Below, piece by piece: positions 1-7,962 of a stretch of 13,509 nucleotides of DNA. The number at the start of each line of letters is the position of its first letter. The first letter of the stretch is position 1. The stretch is taken from NCBI GenBank assembly GCA_050633205.1, contig JBOEGA010000065.1, forward strand, positions 1-13,509, given 5' to 3'. The notes beneath the pieces are model-generated. The model saw nothing but the letters and a program-made list of their open reading frames with translations, was not told where the DNA came from and made no database searches. Made by a program: the position numbers and the translations under genes. Origin of the DNA: CBDHHC01 sp050633205 (GTDB taxonomy: Bacteria > Pseudomonadota > Alphaproteobacteria > Rhizobiales > CBDHHC01).

Positions 1-842
1 AAAATTTATTAAAAGAATTAGGTGTTGCAAAAAAAGATGCACGAAAATTACAAACTATCGATATTCCCACGCTGACGAAAGTTCAGCGCAAAGTTATTGC
101 TGCCGCCGGCGCTCGTTTTTCTCCAATGCTCGACGGCACTACCTTTGTTACTCAACCTTGGCTGCCGGATGCGCCAACAATTTCCAGCCATCTTCCGATG
201 ATGTTAGGGCATAACCAAACTGAGCTGACGAATCAAATGGGTGGGATTGAAGGCATTTTCGATATGAATGAAGCCCAAGCAAAAGCGCGTTTGAAAGGTT
301 TTGTTCTTGATGATGAAGTTGATCAAGCTTACGAAATATTTAAAGCCTCTCGACCGCAAGCGAATCCTTCCGAAGTATTTTTCAAAATTGTTTCCGCCCG
401 TGGTTATGGCCGCGATCAAACTATCATGGCGGAACAGCGCGTGAAGGCGGGTGGCAGTGGCAATACTTACGTGTACAAATTAATGTGGCGGCAACCAGTT
501 GAAGGCGGGCGTAGAGTATCGCAACACTCCTTAGATTTACCTTTTGTGTTTGATAATGTTGCTGCGGGTGCACACATGACCGGGCCGGAAACTGAAGCTA
601 CCAAGGCGATGGTAAATAATATGGCAAACGCTTGGATAGCCTTCGCGAAAAAGGGCGATCCCAATAATTCTAGTATCCCCGCGTGGCAGCCTTTCGATTT
701 AGATAATCGCAATACCATGATGTTCGATGTACCGAGTTACGCTGAAAATGATCCACAAAAATCTGAACGAGAATTTATGGCGAATTATCCAAGTCAACAA
801 GATGGTGGCAATGCCTTACATCGCCGAGCAATGGCAAGTTAG
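1..842 (+). CDS. Type-B carboxylesterase (para-nitrobenzyl esterase-like), C-terminal part
   Basis: This is the C-terminal half of an alpha/beta-hydrolase carboxylesterase (carboxylesterase type B, PF00135), which hydrolyses carboxylic esters with a Ser-Glu/Asp-His triad. The reading frame is open from base 3. About 280 residues are present of the 500-560 usual for the family, so the nucleophile-serine half lies upstream of the window. Visible landmarks are MLDGTTFVTQPW, equivalent to the family's 'xVDGxxLP' strand; GHNQTEL, whose Glu (codon 222-224) matches the catalytic acid position; and QHSLDLPFVFDN, whose His (525-527) matches the catalytic His before the family's DIPFVF-type motif. The helix MVNNMANAWIAFAKKGDPN is the typical C-terminal 'W..FA..G.PN' signature. 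The next gene starts 40 bp downstream on the same strand, so they are probably co-transcribed. The family call is firm; the substrate is unknown. Confidence 0.9.
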   Translation, partial: NLLKELGVAKKDARKLQTIDIPTLTKVQRKVIAAAGARFSPMLDGTTFVTQPWLPDAPTISSHLPMMLGHNQTELTNQMGGIEGIFDMNEAQAKARLKGFVLDDEVDQAYEIFKASRPQANPSEVFFKIVSARGYGRDQTIMAEQRVKAGGSGNTYVYKLMWRQPVEGGRRVSQHSLDLPFVFDNVAAGAHMTGPETEATKAMVNNMANAWIAFAKKGDPNNSSIPAWQPFDLDNRNTMMFDVPSYAENDPQKSEREFMANYPSQQDGGNALHRRAMAS

Positions 843-882
843 TGCTAGCAAAAAACAACTCATTAAAAAATACGAGAAAAAA

Positions 883-2369
883 ATGAAAAATAATTATTTA
901 TCTAAGCCAGCGTCGGGATATTTTACAAAAACTATTTTGTCGGTCTTGCTGGCAACGACACCGTTACTGGTTTTACCCGGTCTCGCCCAGGCCCAGCAGT
1001 CGGCTTCGGGGCCTCGTCCAGCAGCGGCGACAACGAGACCAGCACCGAAGTTAGTCACTGACCGGCATTCTGCAGCGCGCGCCGCAGGTTATCGTGCCTT
1101 ACATCTTTGTACCGGTACTTTTACCTCGGGTTTGTCGGAAGAGATGGTGAATAAAACCATGAGCGGTCGAGCTTCATCGGGAATGGAAACCATCATTGAT
1201 CAAGAAAATAAATTCGTCAGTGTAAAGTTTGCCGATGATATGGAGCCTCGTATCGCGGCTTGGCGTCCGGCTTTGGGTTGTACGCAGTTGCCGATCGGGG
1301 CAACGACCGCAATGATTGAACATTTACCACGTATGCCAAAGTCAGTAAAAATTCCGAACTATGATGACAAACCTTGGCCGATGGGTGNNCAAATGCTGCT
1401 GCTTCATTAAATGCCGAAAAAACGGAAGCGATATCTGAAATTTTTAATGAAGCATTTAAAGATCAAGCGGGAGCATACCAAGGTAATACGTGGGGCGTTG
1501 CTGTTATCAAAGATGGAAAAATTATTGCTGAACGTTACGCCGATGGTTGGGGTATGCATACATCGTCGCGTACAAATTCAATGTGCAAAAGTATCAGCGT
1601 GTCCTTGGTCGGTGTTGGTGTAAAAAAAGGCTTATTAGATGTAGATAAAAAAGCACCGTTAAAAGCGTGGCAACGAAGCAGTGATCCTCGTGGCGAAATT
1701 ACCTTGAATAATATGCTGCAAATGGCGAGTGGACTTTATACTGAGGCAGGTCGTAATCCCCAGGGTGAAATTTACGGCTCCGGTGCACCTACCTCAGAAG
1801 TATCGATGCCAAATGTTATTACATCTCGACCGGGCGAACGTTTCGTGTATGCCGGCTCCGATACAATTTTGTCAACTCGGGTTTTACGCGAAGCGGTTGA
1901 TAACGATAAAAAATGGGTGAGCTACCCACACGAAAATTTTCTTTGGAAAGTGGGTATGACCCGAACGGTGTTAGAAACCGATTGGCTTGGAGACTTTATT
2001 ACTTCTGGACAATGTTGGAGTACCGTACGGGATTTTGGTCGTTTCGGTATGTTGTATTTGAATGATGGTGTGTGGGACGGCGAACAAATTCTTCCCGAAG
2101 GTTGGTCTGATTATGTTTCTACACTTGCCGCTGCGCAGCCTGGTTCTTATGGTTCTCCGGGTCGCCCAGGCTATGGCGCACAGTTTTGGATTTATGACGG
2201 TTTAGAAGGCTTGCCGGAAAAAGCTTACAGTCCTGGCGGCGCCTTGGGTCAATACGCAATGATTATTCCCGAAGAAAACTTAGTCATCGTACGACGCGGT
2301 TTAGATATCGGAGGAGGTTTTAATATCGCAAAGTTTTCTGGCGATATTTATAAGGTGATCGCGGAATAA
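883..2369 (+). CDS. Exported beta-lactamase-related serine hydrolase (NylB/EstB-like), frame broken at assembly Ns
   Basis: A PF00144 serine hydrolase, the superfamily of class C beta-lactamases, family VIII esterases and 6-aminohexanoate-dimer hydrolase NylB. The start at 883 gives a clear Sec signal peptide (KNNYLSK..., hydrophobic core TILSVLLATTPLLVLPG, end AQAQ). The in-frame codons upstream of 883 run inside the esterase gene and are not credible. About 140 residues precede the catalytic domain and include HLCTGTFTSGLSEEMV, a Cys-containing segment I recall from relatives. Catalytic landmarks are SMCK (SxxK, Ser codon 1578-1580, about residue 233), YAGSD as the Tyr motif, FGMLYLNDGVW, and SPGGALGQ near the end. 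The frame changes exactly at the two Ns (1388-1389). One extra base there restores a single reading frame of about 495 residues, so this is an assembly defect and not a pseudogene. The substrate cannot be told from sequence; a true beta-lactamase is unlikely because the KTG-type third motif is absent. Confidence 0.88.
1388..1389. other. Assembly gap (two Ns) that breaks the reading frame
   Basis: The only ambiguous bases in the window. Coding upstream ends PWPMG in one frame and resumes as NAAASLNAEK in another, so the true length here differs from two bases by 1 modulo 3 (most simply three bases). Protein quality is good on both sides right up to the Ns, which argues for sequencing or scaffolding error over a biological frameshift. 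Confidence 0.9.
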
Positions 2370-2394
2370 TTTTTCGGATCAATGGTTTAAATCC

Positions 2395-2401
2395 AAGAAG
2401 G
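2395..2401 (+). promoter_or_regulatory. Ribosome binding site of the second serine hydrolase
   Basis: AAGAAGG lies six bases before the ATG at 2408. It fixes that start and implies independent translation initiation within the operon. Confidence 0.6.
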
Positions 2402-2407
2402 CTAATC

Positions 2408-3535
2408 ATGCTAAATCGACGAAAATTTTTAGCGGGTACTTCCGCTGTTGGTATCGCCGCGATTACAAGTGCGTGTTCGCGTATTGCCGGTGATGCTGGG
2501 TTGAGTGGAGACTCAGGTCCTGGTTTAGGCGCTTGGCAGCACATCAATCCCAACGCCGTAGGTTTGTCATCCAACGCGCTGGAATCTGCGGCGACTCAAT
2601 TGGCTTCGCGAGGCGAGCGACAAGGGCTCGTTGTGATTCGCCATGGCAAGCTAGCCCTCGAAAAATATTGGGCAAACGAATATCACCAGGCGGTACCTGA
2701 ATGGAAAAACGTTTCGTTTTCTTCAGGGAAATCCTGGGGCTCTACGATGGTAGGCCGCGCCGTTACGCAAGGGAAATTGTCCGTCGATGACCTAGCGAGT
2801 CAATACCATCCTGCTGAGATCTCGGGTTTAAAACCTGAAACAACCATTAAGCATTTATTGACGATGAGTTCCGGCGGCACTATGAACATGAAACCGAGTT
2901 CTGTGCGACCAAAAAAATTAGCCGATAAATCGCCACCAGGGCCGGGCGCTGAATACGAATGGTATGACGAAGCCGAAAAAGGCACGCCGCCTGGTTACGG
3001 TATTAGCATTCAACCCGGCGAACAATATTTTTACGACGGCGCTCCCGCAGATCATCTTGCGGATATTGTTGCGGCGGCAGTGGGTAAATCCAGTCACCGT
3101 TATATGTTAGAAGATGTTGTCGCACCTCTCGGCTGTGAAAACTTTAGCTATCAGGTAGAGGGCGTAGACAAAAAAGACAATGTGCGTATTGGCGGCTCGG
3201 TATTAATGTCTTGTCGCGATTTAGCAAGACTCGGCCAGTTATATTTGAATGGTGGTCGTTGGGCAGGCCAACAACTTGTCAGCGAAAGCTATATTCGTGA
3301 TGCGATAAGCTCCTCAGATCTCAACGCCGGTTATGGTTACTTATGGTGGCTAAATTATGCGGGTCGAGTGAAAGCCGCTCCTAAGAATATGTATTTTGCC
3401 GCTGGTGCCCGTGGGCAATTTTGTTTTACTTTGCCGGATCAGGATATGGTAATTGCAACTATGGGTTTCGGAAGTGAGGCCTTGTCCGCGGATCAAGCAT
3501 GGGAAACTCTGCGAAATATATTGCCTGAGTCTTAA
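2408..3535 (+). CDS. Tat-exported beta-lactamase-related serine hydrolase
   Basis: A 375-residue PF00144 serine hydrolase. The N-terminus NRRKFLAGTSAVGIAAITSAC has a twin-arginine motif (R4-R5-K-F-L). A Cys at 23 ends a lipobox-like stretch, but the -3 residue is Thr instead of Leu/Val/Ile, so lipidation is uncertain. Catalytic landmarks are S105-S-G-K108 (SxxK), Y209-D-G-A as the tyrosine motif (YFYDGAPADHL), LGQLYLNGGRW, and FAAGARGQF as the C-terminal glycine-rich motif. The last two resemble esterase/NylB-type members more than class C beta-lactamases. It starts 38 bp after the previous hydrolase with its own good SD sequence, so the two very likely form an operon. They share only superfamily-level motifs, so they are not a recent tandem duplication. 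The reaction is probably hydrolysis of an ester or linear amide at the outer face of the inner membrane or in the periplasm; the substrate is unknown. Confidence 0.88.
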   Translation: MLNRRKFLAGTSAVGIAAITSACSRIAGDAGLSGDSGPGLGAWQHINPNAVGLSSNALESAATQLASRGERQGLVVIRHGKLALEKYWANEYHQAVPEWKNVSFSSGKSWGSTMVGRAVTQGKLSVDDLASQYHPAEISGLKPETTIKHLLTMSSGGTMNMKPSSVRPKKLADKSPPGPGAEYEWYDEAEKGTPPGYGISIQPGEQYFYDGAPADHLADIVAAAVGKSSHRYMLEDVVAPLGCENFSYQVEGVDKKDNVRIGGSVLMSCRDLARLGQLYLNGGRWAGQQLVSESYIRDAISSSDLNAGYGYLWWLNYAGRVKAAPKNMYFAAGARGQFCFTLPDQDMVIATMGFGSEALSADQAWETLRNILPES

Positions 3536-3644
3536 ATTATCACTGGTAAATTAACTCTGTTTTATTCCACCCCCGTTTAAGCCACCCTTCGTTGAGACGG
3601 ATTCTTGTGAGTGATGCATTGGCGGAGTGACCGACACATATAGT

Positions 3645-3674
3645 AAAAATGTAAAAAAATTTAAAAATTTAAAA
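3645..3674. promoter_or_regulatory. Phased A/T tracts upstream of the prpD-TTT operon
   Basis: Runs of A and T (AAAAAAATTT, AAAAATTT, AAAA) recur every 8-10 bases between the two plus-strand operons. Such phased tracts bend DNA and often act as UP-like elements. A TTGACG hexamer follows at 3694-3699, but it lacks a convincing -10 at normal spacing, so I do not place an exact promoter. Confidence 0.3.
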
Positions 3675-3715
3675 TCTTAATAGCTTGCAGTATTTGACGA
3701 AGCTAATTGGCTGCG

Positions 3716-3738
3716 TGATCAATATTTACGATTGATCA
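3716..3738. promoter_or_regulatory. Inverted repeat, candidate operator of the prpD-TTT operon
   Basis: Perfect 8-bp arms TGATCAAT and ATTGATCA flank a 7-bp centre (ATTTACG), 37 bases before the MmgE/PrpD start. The size and position suit a dimeric regulator site. It is a poor terminator because there is no T-run of the usual kind after it. The cognate regulator is not in the window. Confidence 0.45.
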
Positions 3739-3775
3739 AAACCGTAATAAAAAATTTAAAATTAAGGCAGTATGA

Positions 3776-5212
3776 ATGACAAATAGGTTAGAGGCGGCAT
3801 TGAGTGCTGTTCAGGAAAATCCGCAGTTAAGCGACAAACAATTAACGGGACCTTCTCCAACGTTGGCCTTATCCCACTATATTGCAACGAGTCAGTCCAG
3901 TGATATACCGGCTGACATTTTGGAGTTAGGTAAAAGACATATTCTAGATACTTTAGCGTCATTACTTGTTAGCGCGAAACTTAAACCCGCGAAACTTGCG
4001 CAAGATTTTGCACTCATTCATGGTGGTTCAGCAAGCGACGCCACTATTCTCACCACCAATAAAAAAACCACAATACTTGACGCGGTGTTTGCCAACGCAA
4101 TGACGGCGCATGCGGCGGAAATAAATGATTTTTGCCCCTCGGCGTTTGTCCAACCTGGCCCACCAATTCTCTCCACGCTTATATCGATCGGTGAAACCAT
4201 TCATTGTAGTGGTGATGCTTTGTTGCGTGCACTAGTCACGGGCTATGAGGTGGCGTGTCGGTTTCCTAAAGCCTTAGGCATAGCAAATTTGCGAGATGGT
4301 GGTCTAAGTAATCATGGGTTTGCTCCTGTTTTTGGTGGTGCAGCAGCTGCGTCTTCAATGCTTGGTATTCCAGAAAATAAAATTTCCGATGTGCTTGCCT
4401 ATTGTGTGCAACAAGCATCAGGTTCTTACAATTGGATGCGTGACGAAGAACATATTGAAAAAGCCTTTGTGTTTGCAGGAATGCCCGCTCGTAACGGCGC
4501 CGCTGCTGCGTTGCTAGTTCATAACGGCTTTACTGGAACCGGCGATCCCTTGCAGGGTTCGCCCGGTTGGTTACAGAGTGTTTTATTTGTTGGTCCTGAA
4601 TCAGATATGGATCGGAATAAATTAATCGATGGTCTCGGTGCGGATTTTCAAATGCCCTTGGTAGCCTATAAGCGCTACCCAGTGGGCGGACCTACGCAAC
4701 CGAGCGTTGAAGCTATGTTGCATCTGGTTAAGCAAGTTGATCCCGAAAAAGTAGTAAAGATAGAAATTAAAATGCCAGGTAAGCCGGAAATCTTCGCGAA
4801 CGCAAAAATGCCTGCGTTGAATTTACCTTATCTTTGTTCCGTTATTTTAGAGGATGGAAAGCTAGATTTTCACGCGGCTCAATCTCATGAGCGTTTTCAT
4901 TCAGATTCTATTAGACAAAAAATGTCGCGAGTTTCCGTTTTGTATGACGGCAGTATGGAGCGCGAGCCTCGGACGGAGCCGGCGAAGGTAAGCATGACAC
5001 TTAAGGATGGCAGCACTAAAGAACATTTTGTCGAGCATGTTTTGGGCTATCCAACTCGACCCATGTCACGTGAAGATGTCGAACAAAAAGCGTTGGAGTT
5101 AATCGTTCCGGTTATTGGTGAGCAGCGCGCGAAAAATTTAGTAGAGACCATCTGGAATATTGAAACGATGACGGATATTGCGGATCTCGTACCCATGCTA
5201 GAAATTTCATGA
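3776..5212 (+). CDS. MmgE/PrpD family protein (2-methylcitrate dehydratase / cis-aconitate decarboxylase superfamily)
   Basis: A 478-residue cytoplasmic protein of the MmgE/PrpD fold (PF03972), whose members dehydrate, isomerise or decarboxylate carboxylates such as 2-methylcitrate or cis-aconitate. The helical domain begins near residue 27 (SPTLALSHYIA...ILDTLASLLVS), after about 26 extra residues. Conserved features are HAAEINDF (112-119), H180 in the NHGFAPVFGGAAAAS segment, K229, and the KRYP motif (K299). The family's usual 'HPG' after the acidic motif is QPG here (Q126), so a residue normally His is changed and the chemistry may differ from PrpD itself. ATG 3776 is chosen because the ATG at 3772 hits a stop after four codons; a weak AAGG lies at 3764-3767. 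The TTT binding-protein gene follows after 58 bp, and I infer that this enzyme processes what the transporter imports. I withhold a gene symbol because 2-methylcitrate-cycle partners are absent. Confidence 0.88.
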   Translation: MTNRLEAALSAVQENPQLSDKQLTGPSPTLALSHYIATSQSSDIPADILELGKRHILDTLASLLVSAKLKPAKLAQDFALIHGGSASDATILTTNKKTTILDAVFANAMTAHAAEINDFCPSAFVQPGPPILSTLISIGETIHCSGDALLRALVTGYEVACRFPKALGIANLRDGGLSNHGFAPVFGGAAAASSMLGIPENKISDVLAYCVQQASGSYNWMRDEEHIEKAFVFAGMPARNGAAAALLVHNGFTGTGDPLQGSPGWLQSVLFVGPESDMDRNKLIDGLGADFQMPLVAYKRYPVGGPTQPSVEAMLHLVKQVDPEKVVKIEIKMPGKPEIFANAKMPALNLPYLCSVILEDGKLDFHAAQSHERFHSDSIRQKMSRVSVLYDGSMEREPRTEPAKVSMTLKDGSTKEHFVEHVLGYPTRPMSREDVEQKALELIVPVIGEQRAKNLVETIWNIETMTDIADLVPMLEIS

Positions 5213-5259
5213 GTGGAGTTTTTAGTTCTCAAAAAAACTATTAATAATTTAAATAATGT

Positions 5260-5264
5260 AGGTG
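5260..5264 (+). promoter_or_regulatory. Ribosome binding site that selects a TTG start for tctC
   Basis: AGGTG lies six bases before TTG 5271. The GTG at 5262 is inside this SD sequence and has no SD of its own. TTG 5271 gives a standard Lys-Lys n-region directly followed by a hydrophobic core. Confidence 0.55.
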
Positions 5265-5270
5265 TTCCCT

Positions 5271-6368
5271 TTGAAAAAGATAAATCATAAATTTCTCTTC
5301 CTTACCGTTTTAGCGTGTAGTTTACATTTTTCTTCTGCTCTCTATGCGGCTGAGCCTTATTACGCAGACAAGCGTATTGAATTAATTATTCCCACGTCGC
5401 CTGGGGGCGGTACCGATTTGTTTGCTAGGCTTTTGGCGGATGGCTTTAATGAATTTCTCGATGGCGATCCAAAAATTATTCCTCGCCAAATGACCGGCGG
5501 TGGCGGGATGCTCGCGGGGAATTGGGTGGTGGAACAAGCACCGAAAGATGGCACAATTTTACTGGCCGGTACTGGGCAAGGTGCTTTGCGTCAATTGCTT
5601 CGGCAAAAAGATATGCGCACCAAGATTGATGACTTCGAAGTGATTGCCGCTATTCCGGTAACGCGCAATGTATTTGTTGCGGCGAATAAAGGTGTAGAAA
5701 GCCGAGAGCAGATTAAAAATTTGCAAGGCGGTGAAGGGCTTTATACGGCACTTGTTGATCCAATTGCAGGTATTTCTTTCATGCTACAAGCTGGTCTCAC
5801 CGACATGAAATTAAAAGTAATAAAAGGTTTTGAAGGTGGCAAAGACCGAGATTTGGCAATGTTACGTGGCGAAATCGATATCATTCAGCAAATTTCACTG
5901 CAGTATGATTCCACGTCAAAATTATTTTTGCGACGTGGTGCGATCCATTTATGGAATGATGGTTTACTCAACCGCGACGGAAAAATCATCGGCGACAAAG
6001 CCTTTCCAGATATTCCTTCATTCCCCGAGGCCTATGAACAAGCGTTTGGTGAGTTGCCCAGTGGTAAGCTCTATGAAGCTTATAAAGCGGTAATTCCTTT
6101 GGTGGGGAATACGGGTAAAACAATTCTTGTTTCAAAAGATGCACCGGAAGAAGCAAAAGCCGCATTGCGTGCAGCAGCAGCAAAAATGGCGGAAGATCCA
6201 AAATTTTCTAAGCGTGTTGAAGAGCAGAGCGGCGGTTACGGCGTTCTTTACGGTGAGGAATTAGACAAGGCTTTGTCAAAAGCGCGCGATATGAGCCCAG
6301 AATTGATTACCTTTCTGCAAAATTACATAAGTGCTCGTTATGAGATTGAATTCGAAAAAGTTCAGTAA
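5271..6368 (+). CDS. tctC: TTT transporter periplasmic substrate-binding protein (TctC/Bug family)
   Basis: An extracytoplasmic binding protein of the tripartite tricarboxylate transporter family (PF03401, TctC/Bug), which captures a carboxylate in the periplasm and delivers it to TctA/TctB. With the preferred TTG start it is 365 residues; the GTG at 5262 would add three. The signal peptide is KKINHKFLFLTVLACSLHF, with cleavage near ALYAAEPYY. The mature protein opens with the family's strand-loop RIELIIPTSPGGGTDLFARLL, whose Pro/Gly-rich loop lines the ligand pocket. It continues with PKIIPRQMTGGGGMLAGNWV and KDGTILLAGTGQGAL. It is longer than typical TctC (about 320 residues). It lies 58 bp after the MmgE/PrpD gene and 106 bp before tctA. 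The ligand cannot be predicted; family ligands include citrate, dicarboxylates and small aromatic acids. Confidence 0.85.
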   Translation: MKKINHKFLFLTVLACSLHFSSALYAAEPYYADKRIELIIPTSPGGGTDLFARLLADGFNEFLDGDPKIIPRQMTGGGGMLAGNWVVEQAPKDGTILLAGTGQGALRQLLRQKDMRTKIDDFEVIAAIPVTRNVFVAANKGVESREQIKNLQGGEGLYTALVDPIAGISFMLQAGLTDMKLKVIKGFEGGKDRDLAMLRGEIDIIQQISLQYDSTSKLFLRRGAIHLWNDGLLNRDGKIIGDKAFPDIPSFPEAYEQAFGELPSGKLYEAYKAVIPLVGNTGKTILVSKDAPEEAKAALRAAAAKMAEDPKFSKRVEEQSGGYGVLYGEELDKALSKARDMSPELITFLQNYISARYEIEFEKVQ

Positions 6369-6418
6369 TAACAATCCACCAATAAAAACGCAGTAATAAT
6401 AATTTAGCAATAAAAATA
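6363..6418 (+). repeat. Imperfect 28-bp tandem repeat over the tctC stop codon
   Basis: Two adjacent 28-bp units (6363-6390 and 6391-6418) agree at 22 positions by my count. Both begin CAGTAATAA and share CAATAAAAA. The first unit contains the last codon and stop of tctC. The AT-rich composition makes part of the match cheap, but the register is consistent through the whole unit. Confidence 0.45.
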
Positions 6419-6426
6419 AAGTTGAT

Positions 6427-6444
6427 CGGCAAGGCAGCTTGTCG
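6427..6444 (+). other. Stem-loop in the tctC-tctA intercistronic gap
   Basis: CGGCAAG and CTTGTCG pair over seven positions, with one G-U, around a GCAG loop. No U-run follows. It therefore fits an mRNA-stabilising or processing hairpin that raises binding-protein yield over permease better than a full terminator. Confidence 0.4.
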
Positions 6445-6474
6445 CGACGTAATCGTTAATAAAAGAAAAAATTT

Positions 6475-7962
6475 ATGTTTGATTCTGCCATCCAGGCTCT
6501 ACAAATTCTTACTCAACCCGACCATTTTCTATTTCTTTTCCTTGGCGTAGTGGTTGGTTTGTTTATCGGAATTTTACCCGGACTTGGCGGCATGGTAGGT
6601 ATGGCTCTGTTGATGCCACTTACTTATGGCATGGATCCCGTTTCAGGTGTGGCCATGCTTATTGGTTTGGGTTCGGTTATTACGACCTCGGATACGTTTC
6701 CCTCCGTCCTTATGGGGATTCCTGGTTCTTCTGGTTCCCAAGCGACAATCATGGACGGTTACCCACTTGCCCAAAAAGGAGAGGGTGCTCGCGCACTGAG
6801 CGCAGCGTTTATTTGCTCCCTTGTCGGCGGAATAATTGGCGCACTCATGTTGTCGGCGATTTTACCTTTTGCTGTGCCAATTGTATTAGCGCTCGGAACG
6901 CCAGAGTTGTTAATGATCACACTCTTGGGCTTGGGTATGGTTGCCGTATTGAGTGGCCGCAACCCGGTCTTAGGTTTGTTGGCGACAACAATGGGTTTGA
7001 TTTTAGGTTCTTTTGGTACCGCACCAACGTCCGCGGTTTATCGTTTTACTCTCGACACAGACTATCTGCTTGATGGTGTAAAGCTCACTAGCTTAGCGAT
7101 TGGGTTGTTTGCGATTCCCGAATTTATTGCCTTGCTTTCTAAAGGTGGTGCGATCACCGATAAGAAAACTGATTTGGGTGCGGGTTGGATGCAAGGCCTT
7201 CGCGATGTAATGAAAAATAAATTACTCGTCGTGCGTCATGCTTTAATCGGCGCCGGTATTGGTTTTATTCCGGGCTTGGGAAATGCAATTATTGATTGGA
7301 TTAATTACGGCGTAGTGATTCGCTTTGCCAAAGATAAAAGCCAATTCGGTAAAGGCGACATTCGTGGCGTAATTGCGCCGGAAAGCGCAAACAATGCCAA
7401 AGAAGGTGGGGCATTGATCCCCACCATTTTATTTGGCATTCCGGGTAGTGGCAGTATGGCTTTGCTATTGGCGGCGTTGGTTATTATGGGTGTTGAGCCA
7501 GGCCCGGATTTAATTCTCACTGAAGCGGAATTAGTTTTCGTTATTGTTTGGAGTATCGCAATAGCCAATGTCTTGGGTGCCGCAATCGCATTTATTTTGA
7601 GTGGCCCGATTTCCAAACTTGCGGTTATTCCTTTTTATAAAATTATGCCTTTTATTTTGTTGCTAATTTCTGTAGGTGCTTATCAGGCAACAAGCCATAT
7701 TGGCGATTTGTTTTCATTGCTGGTGTTTGGCGTGCTTGGTTGCATCATGCGGCAAACTGGAATTCCCCGGGCACCGATGTTAATCGGCTTCGTGTTGTCG
7801 ACGCCGGTAGAGCGCTACTTATGGCAAGTCACTAGTCGATACGAGATGGAGTGGTTGACGCGACCGGGTGTATTGATAATAGGCGCTCTTATGGTTTTCA
7901 TTATCGGCTTTAGTTTGTTTAGTTCTGGTCGAATAACTAAAAGCGTGGGTGAACAAGAATGA
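6475..7962 (+). CDS. tctA: TTT transporter large permease subunit TctA
   Basis: A 495-residue inner-membrane protein of the TctA family (PF01970), the large transport subunit of the tripartite tricarboxylate transporter, with about a dozen hydrophobic segments. The diagnostic motif GILPGLGGMVGMALLMPLTY occurs at residues 32-51, followed by SDTFPSVLMGIPGSSGSQAT. A second, internally repeated copy is visible as GFIPGLGN and FGIPGSGSMALLLAAL, reflecting the ancient inverted duplication of this family. The length is normal (about 500). The ATG at 6475 lacks a strong SD (only an A/G-rich stretch), so translation may be weaker than for tctC. The stop overlaps the tctB start by ATGA, indicating coupled translation. 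The substrate is a carboxylate, set by the TctC partner. Confidence 0.95.
   Translation: MFDSAIQALQILTQPDHFLFLFLGVVVGLFIGILPGLGGMVGMALLMPLTYGMDPVSGVAMLIGLGSVITTSDTFPSVLMGIPGSSGSQATIMDGYPLAQKGEGARALSAAFICSLVGGIIGALMLSAILPFAVPIVLALGTPELLMITLLGLGMVAVLSGRNPVLGLLATTMGLILGSFGTAPTSAVYRFTLDTDYLLDGVKLTSLAIGLFAIPEFIALLSKGGAITDKKTDLGAGWMQGLRDVMKNKLLVVRHALIGAGIGFIPGLGNAIIDWINYGVVIRFAKDKSQFGKGDIRGVIAPESANNAKEGGALIPTILFGIPGSGSMALLLAALVIMGVEPGPDLILTEAELVFVIVWSIAIANVLGAAIAFILSGPISKLAVIPFYKIMPFILLLISVGAYQATSHIGDLFSLLVFGVLGCIMRQTGIPRAPMLIGFVLSTPVERYLWQVTSRYEMEWLTRPGVLIIGALMVFIIGFSLFSSGRITKSVGEQE

Noticed and set aside
727..1410. Longer reading frame beginning inside the esterase
   Set aside because: Codons before 883 overlap the esterase in another frame and carry no signal peptide; ATG 883 gives a clean one.
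883..2369. Calling the first hydrolase, or the other two, antibiotic beta-lactamases
   Set aside because: SxxK is shared by the whole superfamily; the KTG-type third motif of class C enzymes is absent and the C-terminal motifs fit esterase/NylB-type members better.
3540..3640. Terminator after the second hydrolase
   Set aside because: Only a long-loop CCGTTT/AGACGG pairing with a G-U and no T-run was found; not convincing.
7305..7616. 103-codon minus-strand open frame inside tctA
   Set aside because: It is antisense to a well-conserved TctA segment, has no promoter or SD, and looks like a composition shadow.
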